Positions 8,021 through 16,799 of a stretch of DNA of 64,000 nucleotides are shown here, piece by piece. The translations under genes and the position numbers were made by a program. The DNA lies in NCBI GenBank assembly GCA_004557825.1, contig SFFL01000004.1, positions 62,001-126,000 on the forward strand, written 5' to 3'. The stretch comes from Bacteroidales bacterium (lineage in GTDB: Bacteria; Bacteroidota; Bacteroidia; Bacteroidales; Muribaculaceae). Under the pieces are notes generated by a model. It had not been told where the DNA came from. It searched no databases and worked only from the letters and a program-made list of their open reading frames with translations. Within the stretch, counting starts at the first letter, position 1, and every line of letters starts with the position of its first letter.

Positions 8021-10630
8021 TTAGCTAAGGCCGGGGCGGGAGCCGGGGTGGCTGCCAGAGCCGGAGCCGGGGCGGCCACCGGGGAGGAGGAGGACGGCGA
8101 GGAGGGCGGCGAGGAGGAGGATGTAGATGGCGATGACGGCGGTACGGGCGACGGTGACGGTGGCGCTGACGGAGCGGGGAGCGAAGCGCATAGTGATGGT
8201 GTGGTCGCCGGCGGGGATGGCGATGGCGCGGAGGAGGTAGTTCACGCGGTGGATGTCGGCGGGGCGTCCGTCGATTTCAGCCTCCCAGCCCCAGGGGAAG
8301 TAGACTTCGGAGAAGACGGCCACGCCTCCGCGGGCGGTGTGTGCGCGGTATGTCAAGGCGTGGGGAGCGTAGGTGGTTTCGTAGATGGTGTCGCCGGGTG
8401 CGGCGGGGCGTGCACTTTCGGCCAGGGCGGCGAAGCGACGGTCGGCCACGGCAGAGATGGCGGGGTTGATGGTGTCGAGGGCCGCCATTTCGGCGTCGGG
8501 ACCGTCGGCGATGACCACGCGGTCAACAAACCAGGCGTTGCCCAGCGCTCCGGGGTTGACCATCAGTGAGTCGGCGCTGTCGATGAGGTAGCGGGCGTTG
8601 AGCATGTTGAGCACGTTCATATCGGCCTCTGTGACTTGGCCGGAGGTGAAGTGCGAGAGGTGCCGGTCGATGAGGTCCTGATAGCGTGTGAGCTTCGCGG
8701 CGTGGTATCCGCCGATCATCTTGTGGTGATATGAAGGCGCGGCCTGGGCGAAACGGGGGATGTCCATCACACGGTAGTTTATGGCAGTGTCGGCGAGGAT
8801 TGCGCGGTCGTTGGCCGAGAGGGGGAACGGGTCGGTGAGGGAAATCTCGGGGGTGCAGAAGGAGCTGTGGCTGAGGTAGCGCTTGTCGACGGTGTAGAGG
8901 TCGAGCAGCACGAGCAGCCCCACGGCGGCCACGGCGTAGACCTTCTTGAACTGCATATTCAGGGCGGCCCAGAGCGCCAGGGCGGCGGCCGCTACGAAGA
9001 GCAGCGAGCGGAGCGAGTCGGAGGCCACCATATCGAGGCGCATCTCGCTCACAAACTGCGCGATGGCGGGGGCGTTGATGGAGAGTTGCGAGATCATATC
9101 CTGCGGATAGCCGGCATATTGCAGCTGCAGAGCCAGCATATCGGAAATCTGCTGGTCGGCCTCGGTGATGGCGGGGCCGAAGATGCCGGGGGCTATCCAG
9201 CCGATTAGGCAGACGGCGCCGGTGATGCCGAAGCTGATGAGGAGCGCCCGGGTGTAGCGCGACTTATCCTCGGCGGGTGCCGAGAGGAGCTGCCGGAGCG
9301 CCAGCACGGCCAGCACCGGCATGGTGAACTCGGCTATGACGAGGATGCTCTCCACGGTGCGGAATTTGGAGTACATCGGCACATAGTCGATGAACAAGTC
9401 GGTGAACCACTGCATATTGCGCCCAAGGGCGAGGAACACCGACAGCAGCGTGAGCGCCAGGAGCACCCACTTGGCCGGGCCTTTCACTATGAGGCAGCCC
9501 AGCACGAAGAGCGCGAAAATCACAGCGCCCACGTAGACCGGACCGTTGGTGCCCTCCGGTTCGCCGAAATACTGGCCGGCGTAATTGGCCACATATTGCA
9601 GCTGCATCTCGCTGAGTCCGGCGGCCTTCTCCTCGGCGCCGGGGATTTCGAGCACCGATGTGGGCACGAGATGCCCCTGCTCGGGGCGGGCCGAGGCGCC
9701 ACCCTTGATGTCGGGGATGAGGAGAGAGAGCGATTCGGCGCGGCCGTAGCTGTACTGTGTTATGTAGTCGCGGTCGAGACCCGATGTGCGGGAGGCTTCG
9801 GCGCCGGGCACGGTAAGCTCGGTGTGGCCGCCGCGCATCGACTCCTTTGAGTATTTCCAGGTGTTGTAGAGCGAGGGAAGGTTGGCGCAGACTGCCAGAC
9901 AGGCGGCCAGGGCCAGGGCGCCTGTGGCGATGCCGAAGCTGCGGAGCTGCTTGCGGCGGATTGCGTCGATGAGGTAGCAGAGCACCACGCCGATGATGAC
10001 CATCAGGAAGTAGTAGGTCATCTGCACGTGGTTGCTGTGGATCTGCAGCATGGCGAAGAGGGCTGCCAGAGCGGCGCCTGAGAGCCAGCGGCCACGGTAG
10101 GCAAGGATGATGCCGCCGATTGTGGGGGGTATGTAGGCCAGGGTGACGAATTTCCAGATGTGCCCGGCGCCGATGATGATCACAAAATATGAGGAGAAAC
10201 CCCAGGCCACGGCGCCGATCAGGGCGTAGTACCAGCGGAGCTTCATACAGGTGAGCATTATGAGCATACCCGCCATCATCATAAAGAGCAGGTTGGCGGG
10301 GGAGGGGAGCCCGGCGCCGTAGAGGGTGTTGAGCCAGGAGAACAGCGCGTCGGAGGGGTAGCTGGGGGAGATCTGGAAGGTGGGCATACCCGAGAAGAGG
10401 GAGTTGGTCCAGCGGGGCTCCTCGCCGCCGTTGGCCTCGGCCCAGGCCTGCGCCTCATGGCCGATAGCGGCGCCCTGCTGCATATCGTGCTGACGCAGCT
10501 CGTTGCCCTCCATTGCATCGGGGTGGAAGAAAGCCATACTCAGGATGGCGATAACGCCCAGCGAGGCGATGAAGCCCCACAGCTCGCGGCTGCGGATATA
10601 TCGGAGGATATTTTCTTTGAAAGTGCTCAT
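8021..10630 (-). CDS. YfhO family integral membrane protein
   Basis: An 869-residue polytopic membrane protein of the YfhO family, whose members in other bacteria are linked to lipoteichoic acid or surface-glycan modification; the role in Bacteroidetes is not established. Many hydrophobic helices are visible (LLFMMMAGMLIMLTCMKL, GAVAWGFSSYFVIIIGAG and others), with a periplasmic-type C-terminal beta region (YFPWGWEAEIDGRPADIHRV, AIAIPAGDHTITMRFAP) and a last helix. The ATG at 10630 (MSTFKENILRYIRS) is preferred over 10699 because a -7 promoter box lies between them (10688-10695). The C-terminal tail is Gly/Ser/Pro-rich, encoded by repeated GCCGGAGCCGGGG words. Confidence 0.82.
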   Translation of the reverse strand: MSTFKENILRYIRSRELWGFIASLGVIAILSMAFFHPDAMEGNELRQHDMQQGAAIGHEAQAWAEANGGEEPRWTNSLFSGMPTFQISPSYPSDALFSWLNTLYGAGLPSPANLLFMMMAGMLIMLTCMKLRWYYALIGAVAWGFSSYFVIIIGAGHIWKFVTLAYIPPTIGGIILAYRGRWLSGAALAALFAMLQIHSNHVQMTYYFLMVIIGVVLCYLIDAIRRKQLRSFGIATGALALAACLAVCANLPSLYNTWKYSKESMRGGHTELTVPGAEASRTSGLDRDYITQYSYGRAESLSLLIPDIKGGASARPEQGHLVPTSVLEIPGAEEKAAGLSEMQLQYVANYAGQYFGEPEGTNGPVYVGAVIFALFVLGCLIVKGPAKWVLLALTLLSVFLALGRNMQWFTDLFIDYVPMYSKFRTVESILVIAEFTMPVLAVLALRQLLSAPAEDKSRYTRALLISFGITGAVCLIGWIAPGIFGPAITEADQQISDMLALQLQYAGYPQDMISQLSINAPAIAQFVSEMRLDMVASDSLRSLLFVAAAALALWAALNMQFKKVYAVAAVGLLVLLDLYTVDKRYLSHSSFCTPEISLTDPFPLSANDRAILADTAINYRVMDIPRFAQAAPSYHHKMIGGYHAAKLTRYQDLIDRHLSHFTSGQVTEADMNVLNMLNARYLIDSADSLMVNPGALGNAWFVDRVVIADGPDAEMAALDTINPAISAVADRRFAALAESARPAAPGDTIYETTYAPHALTYRAHTARGGVAVFSEVYFPWGWEAEIDGRPADIHRVNYLLRAIAIPAGDHTITMRFAPRSVSATVTVARTAVIAIYILLLAALLAVLLLPGGRPGSGSGSHPGSRPGLS

Positions 10631-10687
10631 AGTGAAAAGTATGTGCGAAAAACAGCGGAAAAAGCGCCCGGAGAGCGCAATTATGTG

Positions 10688-10695
10688 CAAAGTTA
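10688..10695 (-). promoter_or_regulatory. -7 promoter box for the YfhO gene
   Basis: TAACTTTG on the minus strand matches TAnnTTTG and lies 58 bases upstream of the ATG at 10630. No clear -33 TTG is visible at the usual distance. Confidence 0.45.
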
Positions 10696-10750
10696 GCATT
10701 TATTTTTCACGTTGTGGGCGGTTTAGCAAGAAAATCGGCCGCAAAAGTGT

Positions 10751-10758
10751 TATATTTG
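10751..10758 (+). promoter_or_regulatory. -7 promoter box upstream of the pseudogene
   Basis: TATATTTG matches TAnnTTTG. It faces the decayed gene at 10840, suggesting that gene once had its own promoter, divergent from the YfhO gene. Confidence 0.4.
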
Positions 10759-10839
10759 CAAAGGGGGAGAGCTAATTTAGCTGAGGCAGCTGATGTAGCT
10801 GCCGCCCCCCCCCGGAATGTATTTCGCTAATTATGAATT

Positions 10840-11083
10840 ATGAGAGCTAATAAGAAAATCAAGGTTTTGGCCGGAGGGATAGCCCTGCTGGCTGAGCAAT
10901 AATGCCAACTTCTACCTGCGCCCGTCGGTGGGCGTGCGCGTGCCCATCAACAGTCAGAAACCGGCGCAGGCCGTCAGCTTCGGGCTCACCTACCTGCTCA
11001 TCACCTCGGGCAACAACTACTGGTACACCTCCAACACCCCCACGCTCTCGGCCCTCGGCGCCTCCGTCGCCTTCGAATGGTAA
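10840..11083 (+). pseudogene. Remnant of an outer-membrane beta-barrel protein gene
   Basis: An ATG at 10840 opens a signal-peptide-like start MRANKKIKVLAGGIALLAEQ that stops at 10902. In the next frame, from 10901, 60 codons read NANFYLRPSVGVRVPINSQK ... ALGASVAFEW and stop at 11083. The second part looks like the last strands of a Bacteroidetes outer-membrane barrel, with amphipathic alternation and a terminal aromatic residue. The simplest reading is a gene whose middle was deleted, fusing an export signal to the last barrel strands out of frame. The barrel family cannot be named from this remnant. Confidence 0.6.
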
Positions 11084-11324
11084 GCGCAGAGCGGAGTGCT
11101 TAGAGCTTAGATCGCAGTGCTTAGATAGTAGATTTTAGTGCTAAGTGCTTAGATGGTAGATATTTTTAGTGGGCGGCCATCCGGGGCGAGGCTGATACAG
11201 CCCCCTACAGGTCTCTCCGCGCAGCCTCTCCTGTTCTCCGGCCTTCCGAAGCGAAAGGCAGCACCGCGAAGCGCCTCCTGTGCTCCTGTGCTCCTGTCTT
11301 TTGGAGCCATCAGGATGCTGGCGC
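11084..11324. repeat. Intergenic repeat cluster: family C units then a family A variant
   Basis: From 11093 to 11165 the sequence repeats agtgcttaga, tagtagat and atggtagat words (family C). From 11170 a degenerate family A copy follows: GGCGGCCATCCGGGGCGAGG, then CCCCCTACAG, the hairpin CCTTCCGAAGCGAAAGG and CTCCTGT units to about 11300. No coding potential is seen in this stretch. Confidence 0.65.
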
Positions 11325-11356
11325 AAAAAAAGCGCCACACCGGAGGTGCAGCGCTT
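11325..11356 (-). terminator. Intrinsic terminator of the 11388 cargo gene
   Basis: On the minus strand AAGCGC pairs with GCGCTT around an inner CACC/GGTG stem, followed by seven T residues. It is a near copy of the terminator at 6068-6102. Confidence 0.75.
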
Positions 11357-11387
11357 GATAGGGTTAAATTGAAATCCTGCGGGAGGA

Positions 11388-12503
11388 TTAGAGGATGACT
11401 TTGGTGGCTTTGTTGCCCTGAACGCGGATGTAGAGACCGGTTTCGGGGTTGGCTACGCGCTGGCCCTGGAGGTTGAAGTAAACCACGGGAGCGTTGGCGT
11501 TAGCGTCGGCTTCAACAGCTTCAACACCAGCACCTTCCGACTTGAAGAGCTGTACAAGAGGGTTCTCTGCTTTGTCGGTGGTCATAATTTCGAAATCGCT
11601 GTTGTATGCTTTGTAGGAAACAAAGGCACCTTCGCGGCCGGCGTTCTCAATCTTGGCGTTGCCGTCGGCGTCGATGGTGATAGTCCAGTAGCAGTTGGAG
11701 TTGGTAGCGTCGGCTGCTTCATAGTAGTTGAAACCGCCGAAGTGGGTGGCGTCCATACCGAGGAATTTGCCGTGAATGTCTTTCATTGTGTAGCCTTTAG
11801 CTTCCTGCTTGAAGGTGATCACGTAGTCACTGCTTGCGGTAACTTCGTTGTTGGCAGCCTTAGCATTCTTATCTATGAAGAGGTAGCCGAAAGTCTTGTC
11901 GCCGGTGTAGTTCTTGGCAACACCTTCGGGAGTAACGATTACATAATCGCCGTCAGCCATAGTGGTGGCGAGTTTAGCCTTGATGGTGGTGGCAGGCTGA
12001 TCAGGGGTGACGGGGGTGTCGGGAACGGAGGGAGTGGTTGTTTCGTCAGAAACAACGATTTTCTTGATGCGAACCTGCTGAGCAGCTGCAGTGCCGGTGA
12101 AGGTCTTCGATCCGCTTTCGTTGTTCAGAGTGTAGACGGTAGTGTTGAGGGTACCTGTCCAACCTTCGCTGAGGGTGAGTTCTGCATAGTAGGTATTGCT
12201 ACCGTTTGTATAATCATCGTAGGTGATAACGATGCTCTTCATATCTACCTTTGAAGAGGTGATGGTGAAGGAAGAGCTTTTGTATACGCGCCATGCGTAT
12301 GTGTTGTCAGAGGGTGACTTAAGATCGGAAGTGGAATTTGCTTTGTCGTAAGAAATCTTGAAGCCGTTGGCATCCTCGGTGTTGGTCCAGCCGTTTTTGT
12401 CGCCTGTCCATGTGCCGGGGTTTTCGATATCAAACACAGTGTAGGAAGCAGCAGAAGCGGTGAAGCCAGCTAAAACTGCGAGTGAAAGTAAAATTTTTTT
12501 CAT
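11388..12503 (-). CDS. Secreted protein with type IX sorting tail
   Basis: A 371-residue exported protein with a clear signal peptide (MKKILLSLAVLAGFTASAAS). Two beta-rich segments follow, separated by a Thr/Pro linker near residues 155-168 (TTPSVPDTPVTPDQPATT). The first looks like a carbohydrate-binding or lectin-type sandwich (FDIENPGTWTGDKNGW ... ELTLSEGWTGTL), the second like a ricin/lectin-type repeat seen in Bacteroidetes secreted proteins (DYVIVTPEGVAKNYTGDKTF). The C-terminus VVYFNLQGQRVANPETGLYI plus a basic end matches a type A T9SS sorting domain. No enzymatic motif seen. It has its own terminator at 11325-11356, so it is probably monocistronic. Binding target unknown. Confidence 0.78.
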   Translation of the reverse strand: MKKILLSLAVLAGFTASAASYTVFDIENPGTWTGDKNGWTNTEDANGFKISYDKANSTSDLKSPSDNTYAWRVYKSSSFTITSSKVDMKSIVITYDDYTNGSNTYYAELTLSEGWTGTLNTTVYTLNNESGSKTFTGTAAAQQVRIKKIVVSDETTTPSVPDTPVTPDQPATTIKAKLATTMADGDYVIVTPEGVAKNYTGDKTFGYLFIDKNAKAANNEVTASSDYVITFKQEAKGYTMKDIHGKFLGMDATHFGGFNYYEAADATNSNCYWTITIDADGNAKIENAGREGAFVSYKAYNSDFEIMTTDKAENPLVQLFKSEGAGVEAVEADANANAPVVYFNLQGQRVANPETGLYIRVQGNKATKVIL

Positions 12504-12705
12504 ATAGATATAATTTAAAAGATGATTTGAAAGTTGTCGGGATACAGTTTCGTGGCGTAAAATTACTGCTTTTTTACGGGATAGTGAGCATTTTAAAGTG
12601 TGTTTTTAAACACATATTCGGTTAAAAAATTGTTAAGTGGAGTTTTCTGCCAAAATTGTGGCATTTAAGACTAAAAATGCTCTCAAAAATTAGGCGGGAA
12701 TTAAC

Positions 12706-12713
12706 TAATTTTG
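12706..12713 (+). promoter_or_regulatory. -7 promoter box for pldA
   Basis: TAATTTTG matches TAnnTTTG and lies 38 bases before the ATG at 12751. A -33 TTG at the usual spacing is not evident. Confidence 0.45.
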
Positions 12714-12750
12714 CACCGTAATTGTTAATCAAATATAGTTAATCTTGTTT

Positions 12751-13647
12751 ATGGGAATCGTTCTGCGACATAGCGGGCGGCTGTCGGCTCGGTTGGGGCG
12801 CATCCTTGCGGGGGTGTGCGTGGCCGTGCTGTGTGCCGTTTTCGCTACACAGGATGCTTCAGCGCAGATTCTCACGGAACGGAATCAGCAGCGGCTCAAT
12901 ACCGATTCGCTCCGACGCGCGTTTGCCGACACGCACTATTATTTCGGACTGTACAAGGATAATTATTTCATCTTCGGTCCGCCGGTCAACACCAAGCCCA
13001 ACAAGCATAACACCAACATCAAGTTCCAGATTTCGATTGCCCAGAAGCTCACCAAGGCCACCCTGCCCTGGGGCACATATCTATACCTGTTCTACACGCA
13101 GAAGGTGTTCTGGAATGTGCTGGAGAATTCGATGCCGATGACGGATCTTAACTTCAATCCGGGCGTGGGGCTGACGAAACCGATTTTCATAAAGAACCGG
13201 TTTATAGGGCGGTTGAGCCTGATTCTGGAGCATGAGTCGAACGGGCGCGACGGCGAGGCTTCGCGGTCGTGGAACAAGCTGAGTTTCGCCGGGTCGGTGA
13301 TGGTTGACCCCAATTTCGTGGTGTCGGCCAAGACCTGGATTCCGATTATCGACGGCGTGAACAATAAGGATATTCTGAAATATTGCGGCATCTACACCAT
13401 CGGGTGGCAGACGTTCACCAACAACCGGAAGTTCTCGCTGTCGATGCAGCTGACGCGGAGGGCGAAGGGATGGTTCAACTACAACACCTGCATCGAGGCG
13501 GCGTGGCGCTGGTCTACGCAGAGCAATCAGTATCTCTTCGCGCAGTTCTACAATGGCTACGGCGAGGGGTTGCTCGACTATAAGGTGTATTCGTCGCACA
13601 TCCGTGTGGGCATAGTGATCAAGCCCACGCTGTTCTCAGAGATTTAG
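12751..13647 (+). CDS. pldA: Outer membrane phospholipase A (OMPLA)
   Basis: Calcium-dependent phospholipase A1/A2 of the outer membrane, hydrolysing phospholipids that reach the outer leaflet. A signal peptide spans about residues 12-39 (ending ASAQ). The diagnostic motif HESNG is at residues 161-165; His161 and Ser163 correspond to the catalytic His142/Ser144 of the E. coli enzyme, and Asn175 lies 12 residues after the serine just as Asn156 does. Flanking strands alternate polar and hydrophobic residues as in a 12-strand barrel. I chose the ATG at 12751; a TTG two codons upstream is possible. The stop overlaps the convergent MATE gene stop by a few bases. The mature length of about 260 residues fits the family. 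Confidence 0.92.
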   Translation: MGIVLRHSGRLSARLGRILAGVCVAVLCAVFATQDASAQILTERNQQRLNTDSLRRAFADTHYYFGLYKDNYFIFGPPVNTKPNKHNTNIKFQISIAQKLTKATLPWGTYLYLFYTQKVFWNVLENSMPMTDLNFNPGVGLTKPIFIKNRFIGRLSLILEHESNGRDGEASRSWNKLSFAGSVMVDPNFVVSAKTWIPIIDGVNNKDILKYCGIYTIGWQTFTNNRKFSLSMQLTRRAKGWFNYNTCIEAAWRWSTQSNQYLFAQFYNGYGEGLLDYKVYSSHIRVGIVIKPTLFSEI

Positions 13648-14999
13648 CCTTTCAGGTCGTGGCGCCGGGTGGTGCGCAGGAAGAAGATGACGAAGAGGCC
13701 GGCGGCCATAAAGAGCGACACGCTGAAACTCAGCACGATGCCATAGAGGCCAAGGCGCAGGGGGAAGGCCAGGAGCCAGGAGGAGGGGAGCCCCACCACA
13801 AGGTAGCTCACAAATGCAATCCACATCATGGGTTTTACATTGCCGGTGCCGCGCAGGGCGTTGGCAAAGTTGATTTGTGTGGCGTCGCCGAGCTGGTAGA
13901 GCACCAGTGGGAAGATTACGCCCACGGCGGCGGCAATCACGGCGGGGTCGTAGGAGAAGATGCCCATCACATTGGAGGATCCCACGCTGAAGAAGATGCT
14001 CGACAGGGCGCAGGCGGCGAGAATCACGCCGTAGCCGGCGAAGGCTTTGCGGCGCATCTGGACGGGGTCGTTGCGGCCTGCCTCGTTGGAGACGAGCACA
14101 GCCACGGCGGTGGCCATGGCGTAGTAGATGCAGAAGCCGAGCATTCCCACCACCACGATGATCTGGAAGGCGGCCATCTCGATGGCACCCAGCCAGCCGC
14201 AGAGCACGGCGCAGCCCGAGAAGCTGGCTGTCTCGAAGCTCATCTGCAGCGACACGGGCCACGACATACTGAGTACCTGGCGGGCCGTGGCGCCGTCGCA
14301 GCGGTGGCGCAGGCAGCCGTCGGCGTAGGGGCGGTAGCGCCGCGCACGCAGGAAGATCAGGGCTATCAGCAGCGCGGCCATCACGCGGGCTATGAAGGTG
14401 GAGATGCCGGCGCCGGTCAGGCCCAGTTCGGGAAGACCCCAGTTACCGAAAATCAGCAGGTAGTTGCCCAGAATGTTCAGCATATTCACCGCCAGGGTGA
14501 TCCACATAGGCATGGAGGTGTTGCGGATGCCGTAGCTCCACTGTGCCAGCACGTTGAAGATGCAGATGGGGAGCATTCCCACCAGGTAGATCAGGAAGTA
14601 GGGGCGGATGATGGGGAGCAGATGCGCCGGTTGACCCATATGGGGCAGCAACCAGTAGACAATCCCCATCAGCGCCATCAGCAGCAGGCAGCAGAGCAGA
14701 TTCACCAGCAGGCCCACACGCACCACGCGCCCGATGCGGTCGGGCGAACCGTTGGTGAACAGGGCGCCGATGAGCGGGGTGAGGCCATAGGAGAAGCCCA
14801 TGGCGCAGAAGATGGGGAGATTGAAGAGGTTGTTGACGAACGAGGCCGACGCCAGGGCATCGGTGCTGTAGTGGCCCACCATAATGTTGTCGGCGAACCC
14901 CACCACAATCATCCCTAACTGCGCTACGAGCACGGGCAGCCCCAGCCTGAGGATGCTCAGGCAGTCGCGCAGGTATTGCTGTATGGCGGTTTTTGGCAT
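13644..14999 (-). CDS. MATE family multidrug/Na+ or H+ antiporter
   Basis: A 451-residue transporter of the MATE family, which exports cationic drugs or metabolites using a sodium or proton gradient. About twelve hydrophobic helices in two similar halves are visible. MATE-typical phrases are VLVAQLGMIVVGFADNIMVG near the N-terminus, GLTPLIGALFTNG, AGISTFIARVMAALLIALIF and the second-half start SMSWPVSLQMSFETASFSGC. The gene stands alone between pldA (convergent, overlapping stops) and the repeat-filled gap before the RNA methyltransferase gene. Substrate cannot be told from sequence. Confidence 0.9.
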   Translation of the reverse strand: MPKTAIQQYLRDCLSILRLGLPVLVAQLGMIVVGFADNIMVGHYSTDALASASFVNNLFNLPIFCAMGFSYGLTPLIGALFTNGSPDRIGRVVRVGLLVNLLCCLLLMALMGIVYWLLPHMGQPAHLLPIIRPYFLIYLVGMLPICIFNVLAQWSYGIRNTSMPMWITLAVNMLNILGNYLLIFGNWGLPELGLTGAGISTFIARVMAALLIALIFLRARRYRPYADGCLRHRCDGATARQVLSMSWPVSLQMSFETASFSGCAVLCGWLGAIEMAAFQIIVVVGMLGFCIYYAMATAVAVLVSNEAGRNDPVQMRRKAFAGYGVILAACALSSIFFSVGSSNVMGIFSYDPAVIAAAVGVIFPLVLYQLGDATQINFANALRGTGNVKPMMWIAFVSYLVVGLPSSWLLAFPLRLGLYGIVLSFSVSLFMAAGLFVIFFLRTTRRHDLKG

Positions 15000-15002
15000 A
15001 AA

Positions 15003-15055
15003 AGCAGATTTTAGTGCTCAGTGCTTAGATGGTAGATATTTTAGTGCTCAGTGCT
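15003..15055. repeat. Family C repeat in the MATE/methyltransferase gap
   Basis: Two units of the form ttttagtgctcagtgcttag with atggtagatat between them. They are the same words as at 11093, 16800, 18216, 26815, 30116 and 40722. Confidence 0.6.
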
Positions 15056-15117
15056 CTTTTTGTCTTTATGTCTTTCTGTCTAAAATTCAGCCTGGCTTTC
15101 TGTCGGCTGGCAGGAGG

Positions 15118-16797
15118 CTATTGCCGGGATTTGATGCGCCACTCTTTGGGGTAGAGGTTGTTGGTGCGGTTGCCGAGGTTTTTCACGAAGCCGAGGGGGG
15201 CGCCACGGTAGGTGAGCAGCACGAAGCCACGCGGAATGTCGGCGGGGAGCGTCACGGCGTCGCGACTGAGGTAGGCCAGGGCCTGGGCGGTGTCGACCTC
15301 GGCGGTGGGGAAGGCGTCGGGCCGCAAGGCGGTGGAGAGGGCGAGCGGCTGGGTGGGGATGAGGTAGGCGCCCTTGAGGGTGGCGGCGTCGATGCCGGCG
15401 GCAATCACCTGCAGGGCGCGGCTCAGGCGTGGCATAACCCCGGCCACGGGGAGGGGCAACAGGCGTACGCTCCCGTCGGGGAGCGTCTGCGCGGCAAACT
15501 GCTCCGGCTCCACCAGCCAGGCGAGCGCCGCCTCGGCAGCTTTCGCGCCGCCGCCGGTTTTCGCTCCCTTAGCCGCGCCTTTCCCGGCGTTTTTTCCGGC
15601 GTTTGGGGCGCCTTTCCCGGCTTTCGTGGTTCGGGAATCGCCGGCTCTGCGGCGGCCATTCTCCTTTTGGGTGGGCTCTGGTAAATTGTAGGGGCGCGAT
15701 AAATCGCGGCCGCGCCCGGCGGGCTTCTGCAGGATGGCCATAAAGAGGCCTTCGCCGCGCACAAGGCCGGGAATGAAGCGGATGGCTTCCACGCCGAAGC
15801 CTTCGCAGGCGCGCATCTCCGGCGTCAGGAAACTGGGGACGGCCTCGCTTCGGGCATGCGCCCTCAGCACAGTGTTGCTGACGGCAGCCTGCGCGGCGGC
15901 TATAGCATGGGAGGCTATATTGGGGGCATCGGCGAGGAGGCGGGCGGGGGAGAGGGGGAGGGCGCCGAGGGTGTCGCGGAGCCAGGCCACCTGGGCCTCG
16001 TTTTCGGTGGTGTTGAAGGTGCAGGTGGAGTAGACGAGGTAACCGCCGGGGCGAAGCGCCTCCCACAGGTTGGCGAGGATTTCGCGCTGACGGGCGGCGC
16101 ACTCTTCCACCAGGCGGGGCGTCCACTGGTCGCGCGCCACGGCATCTTTGCGCATCATCCCTTCGCCGGAACAGGGGGCGTCGACGGCCACCACATCAAA
16201 CAGTCCCTCCAACGACCGGAAGCGGGCGGTGTCGCCGCGCGTTACCACGGTGTAGGGGGAGCCCCATTTGGCCACATTCTCGCGGAGGATTTCGGCGCGC
16301 TGGAAGTCATATTCGTTGGCCACGACCACCGAACCGGCGGGGAGCCCGTCGAGGGCGGCCAGGGTCTTGCCGCCGGGCGCCGCGCAGGCATCGAGCCACA
16401 GCACCGGCCGCAGCGGCGCAGCGCTGGCCGGGGTAGATTGCGCCTGGGCATCTTGGGCGAGGCGGGCGGCGAGGGCACGGGCCACGGCGGAGGTTATCAT
16501 CGAGGAGGCTTCCTGTACATAGTAGCGGCCCTGATGCAGCTCCGGGTCGAAGGTAAAGCGCGGGCGCTCAGTGAGATAGCGGCCACCATCGGGCCACCAG
16601 GCCACCGGATCGAGGCCGGAGGAGATGGCGGAGCCATTGGCGCTGGCAGGGGCGGAGTTGCCGGCGATGGTGGGGCGGGGCTTGGCCGGATTGAGGCGTA
16701 TGGAGGTTTGCGGCTCTGTGGAGAGCAGCGTGGCGGGGAGGGCGGCCAGGCGCGGGTCGCCAGTGGCGCGCAGCATTTCTTCAAATCCGGGGTGCAT
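15118..16797 (-). CDS. NOL1/NOP2/Sun family rRNA cytosine-C5 methyltransferase (RsmF-like) with repeat insertions
   Basis: Adds a methyl group to a cytosine of ribosomal RNA using SAM. The Rossmann core shows LDACAAPGGKTLAAL (motif I), VVANEYDFQRAEIL, FDVVAVDAPCSGEGMMRKD with the PC catalytic motif, and LVYSTCTFNTTENE with the second TC cysteine. The C-terminal FVLLTYRGAPLGFVKNLGNR is typical of the RsmF/YebU extension. Length is 559 residues, longer than the usual 450-480. The extra length includes a Lys/Ala/Gly-rich linker (bases about 15540-15725), partly encoded by a family A core (15684-15720), and a 30-base segment at 15848-15877 that recurs exactly at 41091-41120. Catalytic motifs are intact. 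Whether the target is 16S C1407 is inference. Confidence 0.88.
   Translation of the reverse strand: MHPGFEEMLRATGDPRLAALPATLLSTEPQTSIRLNPAKPRPTIAGNSAPASANGSAISSGLDPVAWWPDGGRYLTERPRFTFDPELHQGRYYVQEASSMITSAVARALAARLAQDAQAQSTPASAAPLRPVLWLDACAAPGGKTLAALDGLPAGSVVVANEYDFQRAEILRENVAKWGSPYTVVTRGDTARFRSLEGLFDVVAVDAPCSGEGMMRKDAVARDQWTPRLVEECAARQREILANLWEALRPGGYLVYSTCTFNTTENEAQVAWLRDTLGALPLSPARLLADAPNIASHAIAAAQAAVSNTVLRAHARSEAVPSFLTPEMRACEGFGVEAIRFIPGLVRGEGLFMAILQKPAGRGRDLSRPYNLPEPTQKENGRRRAGDSRTTKAGKGAPNAGKNAGKGAAKGAKTGGGAKAAEAALAWLVEPEQFAAQTLPDGSVRLLPLPVAGVMPRLSRALQVIAAGIDAATLKGAYLIPTQPLALSTALRPDAFPTAEVDTAQALAYLSRDAVTLPADIPRGFVLLTYRGAPLGFVKNLGNRTNNLYPKEWRIKSRQ
15684..15720 (-). repeat. Family A core inside the RsmF-like gene
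   Basis: Reads TGTAGGGGCGCGATAAATCG then CGGCCGCGCCC on the plus strand, a family A core variant. It is translated as GRGRDLSRPYN and lies at the start of the low-complexity linker. Confidence 0.65.
15848..15877. repeat. Family H segment shared with 41091-41120
   Basis: Thirty bases beginning CTTCGGGCATGCGCCC are identical, in inverse orientation, to 41091-41120. Here only one arm and the loop of the hairpin seen at the other site are present. The translated part is TVLRAHARSEA. Confidence 0.7.
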
Positions 16798-16799
16798 AG

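Noticed and set aside
10902..11138. Small ORF MPTSTCARRW... on the plus strand
   Set aside because: It is the wrong frame of the barrel remnant; the +1 frame gives a plausible outer-membrane C-terminus.
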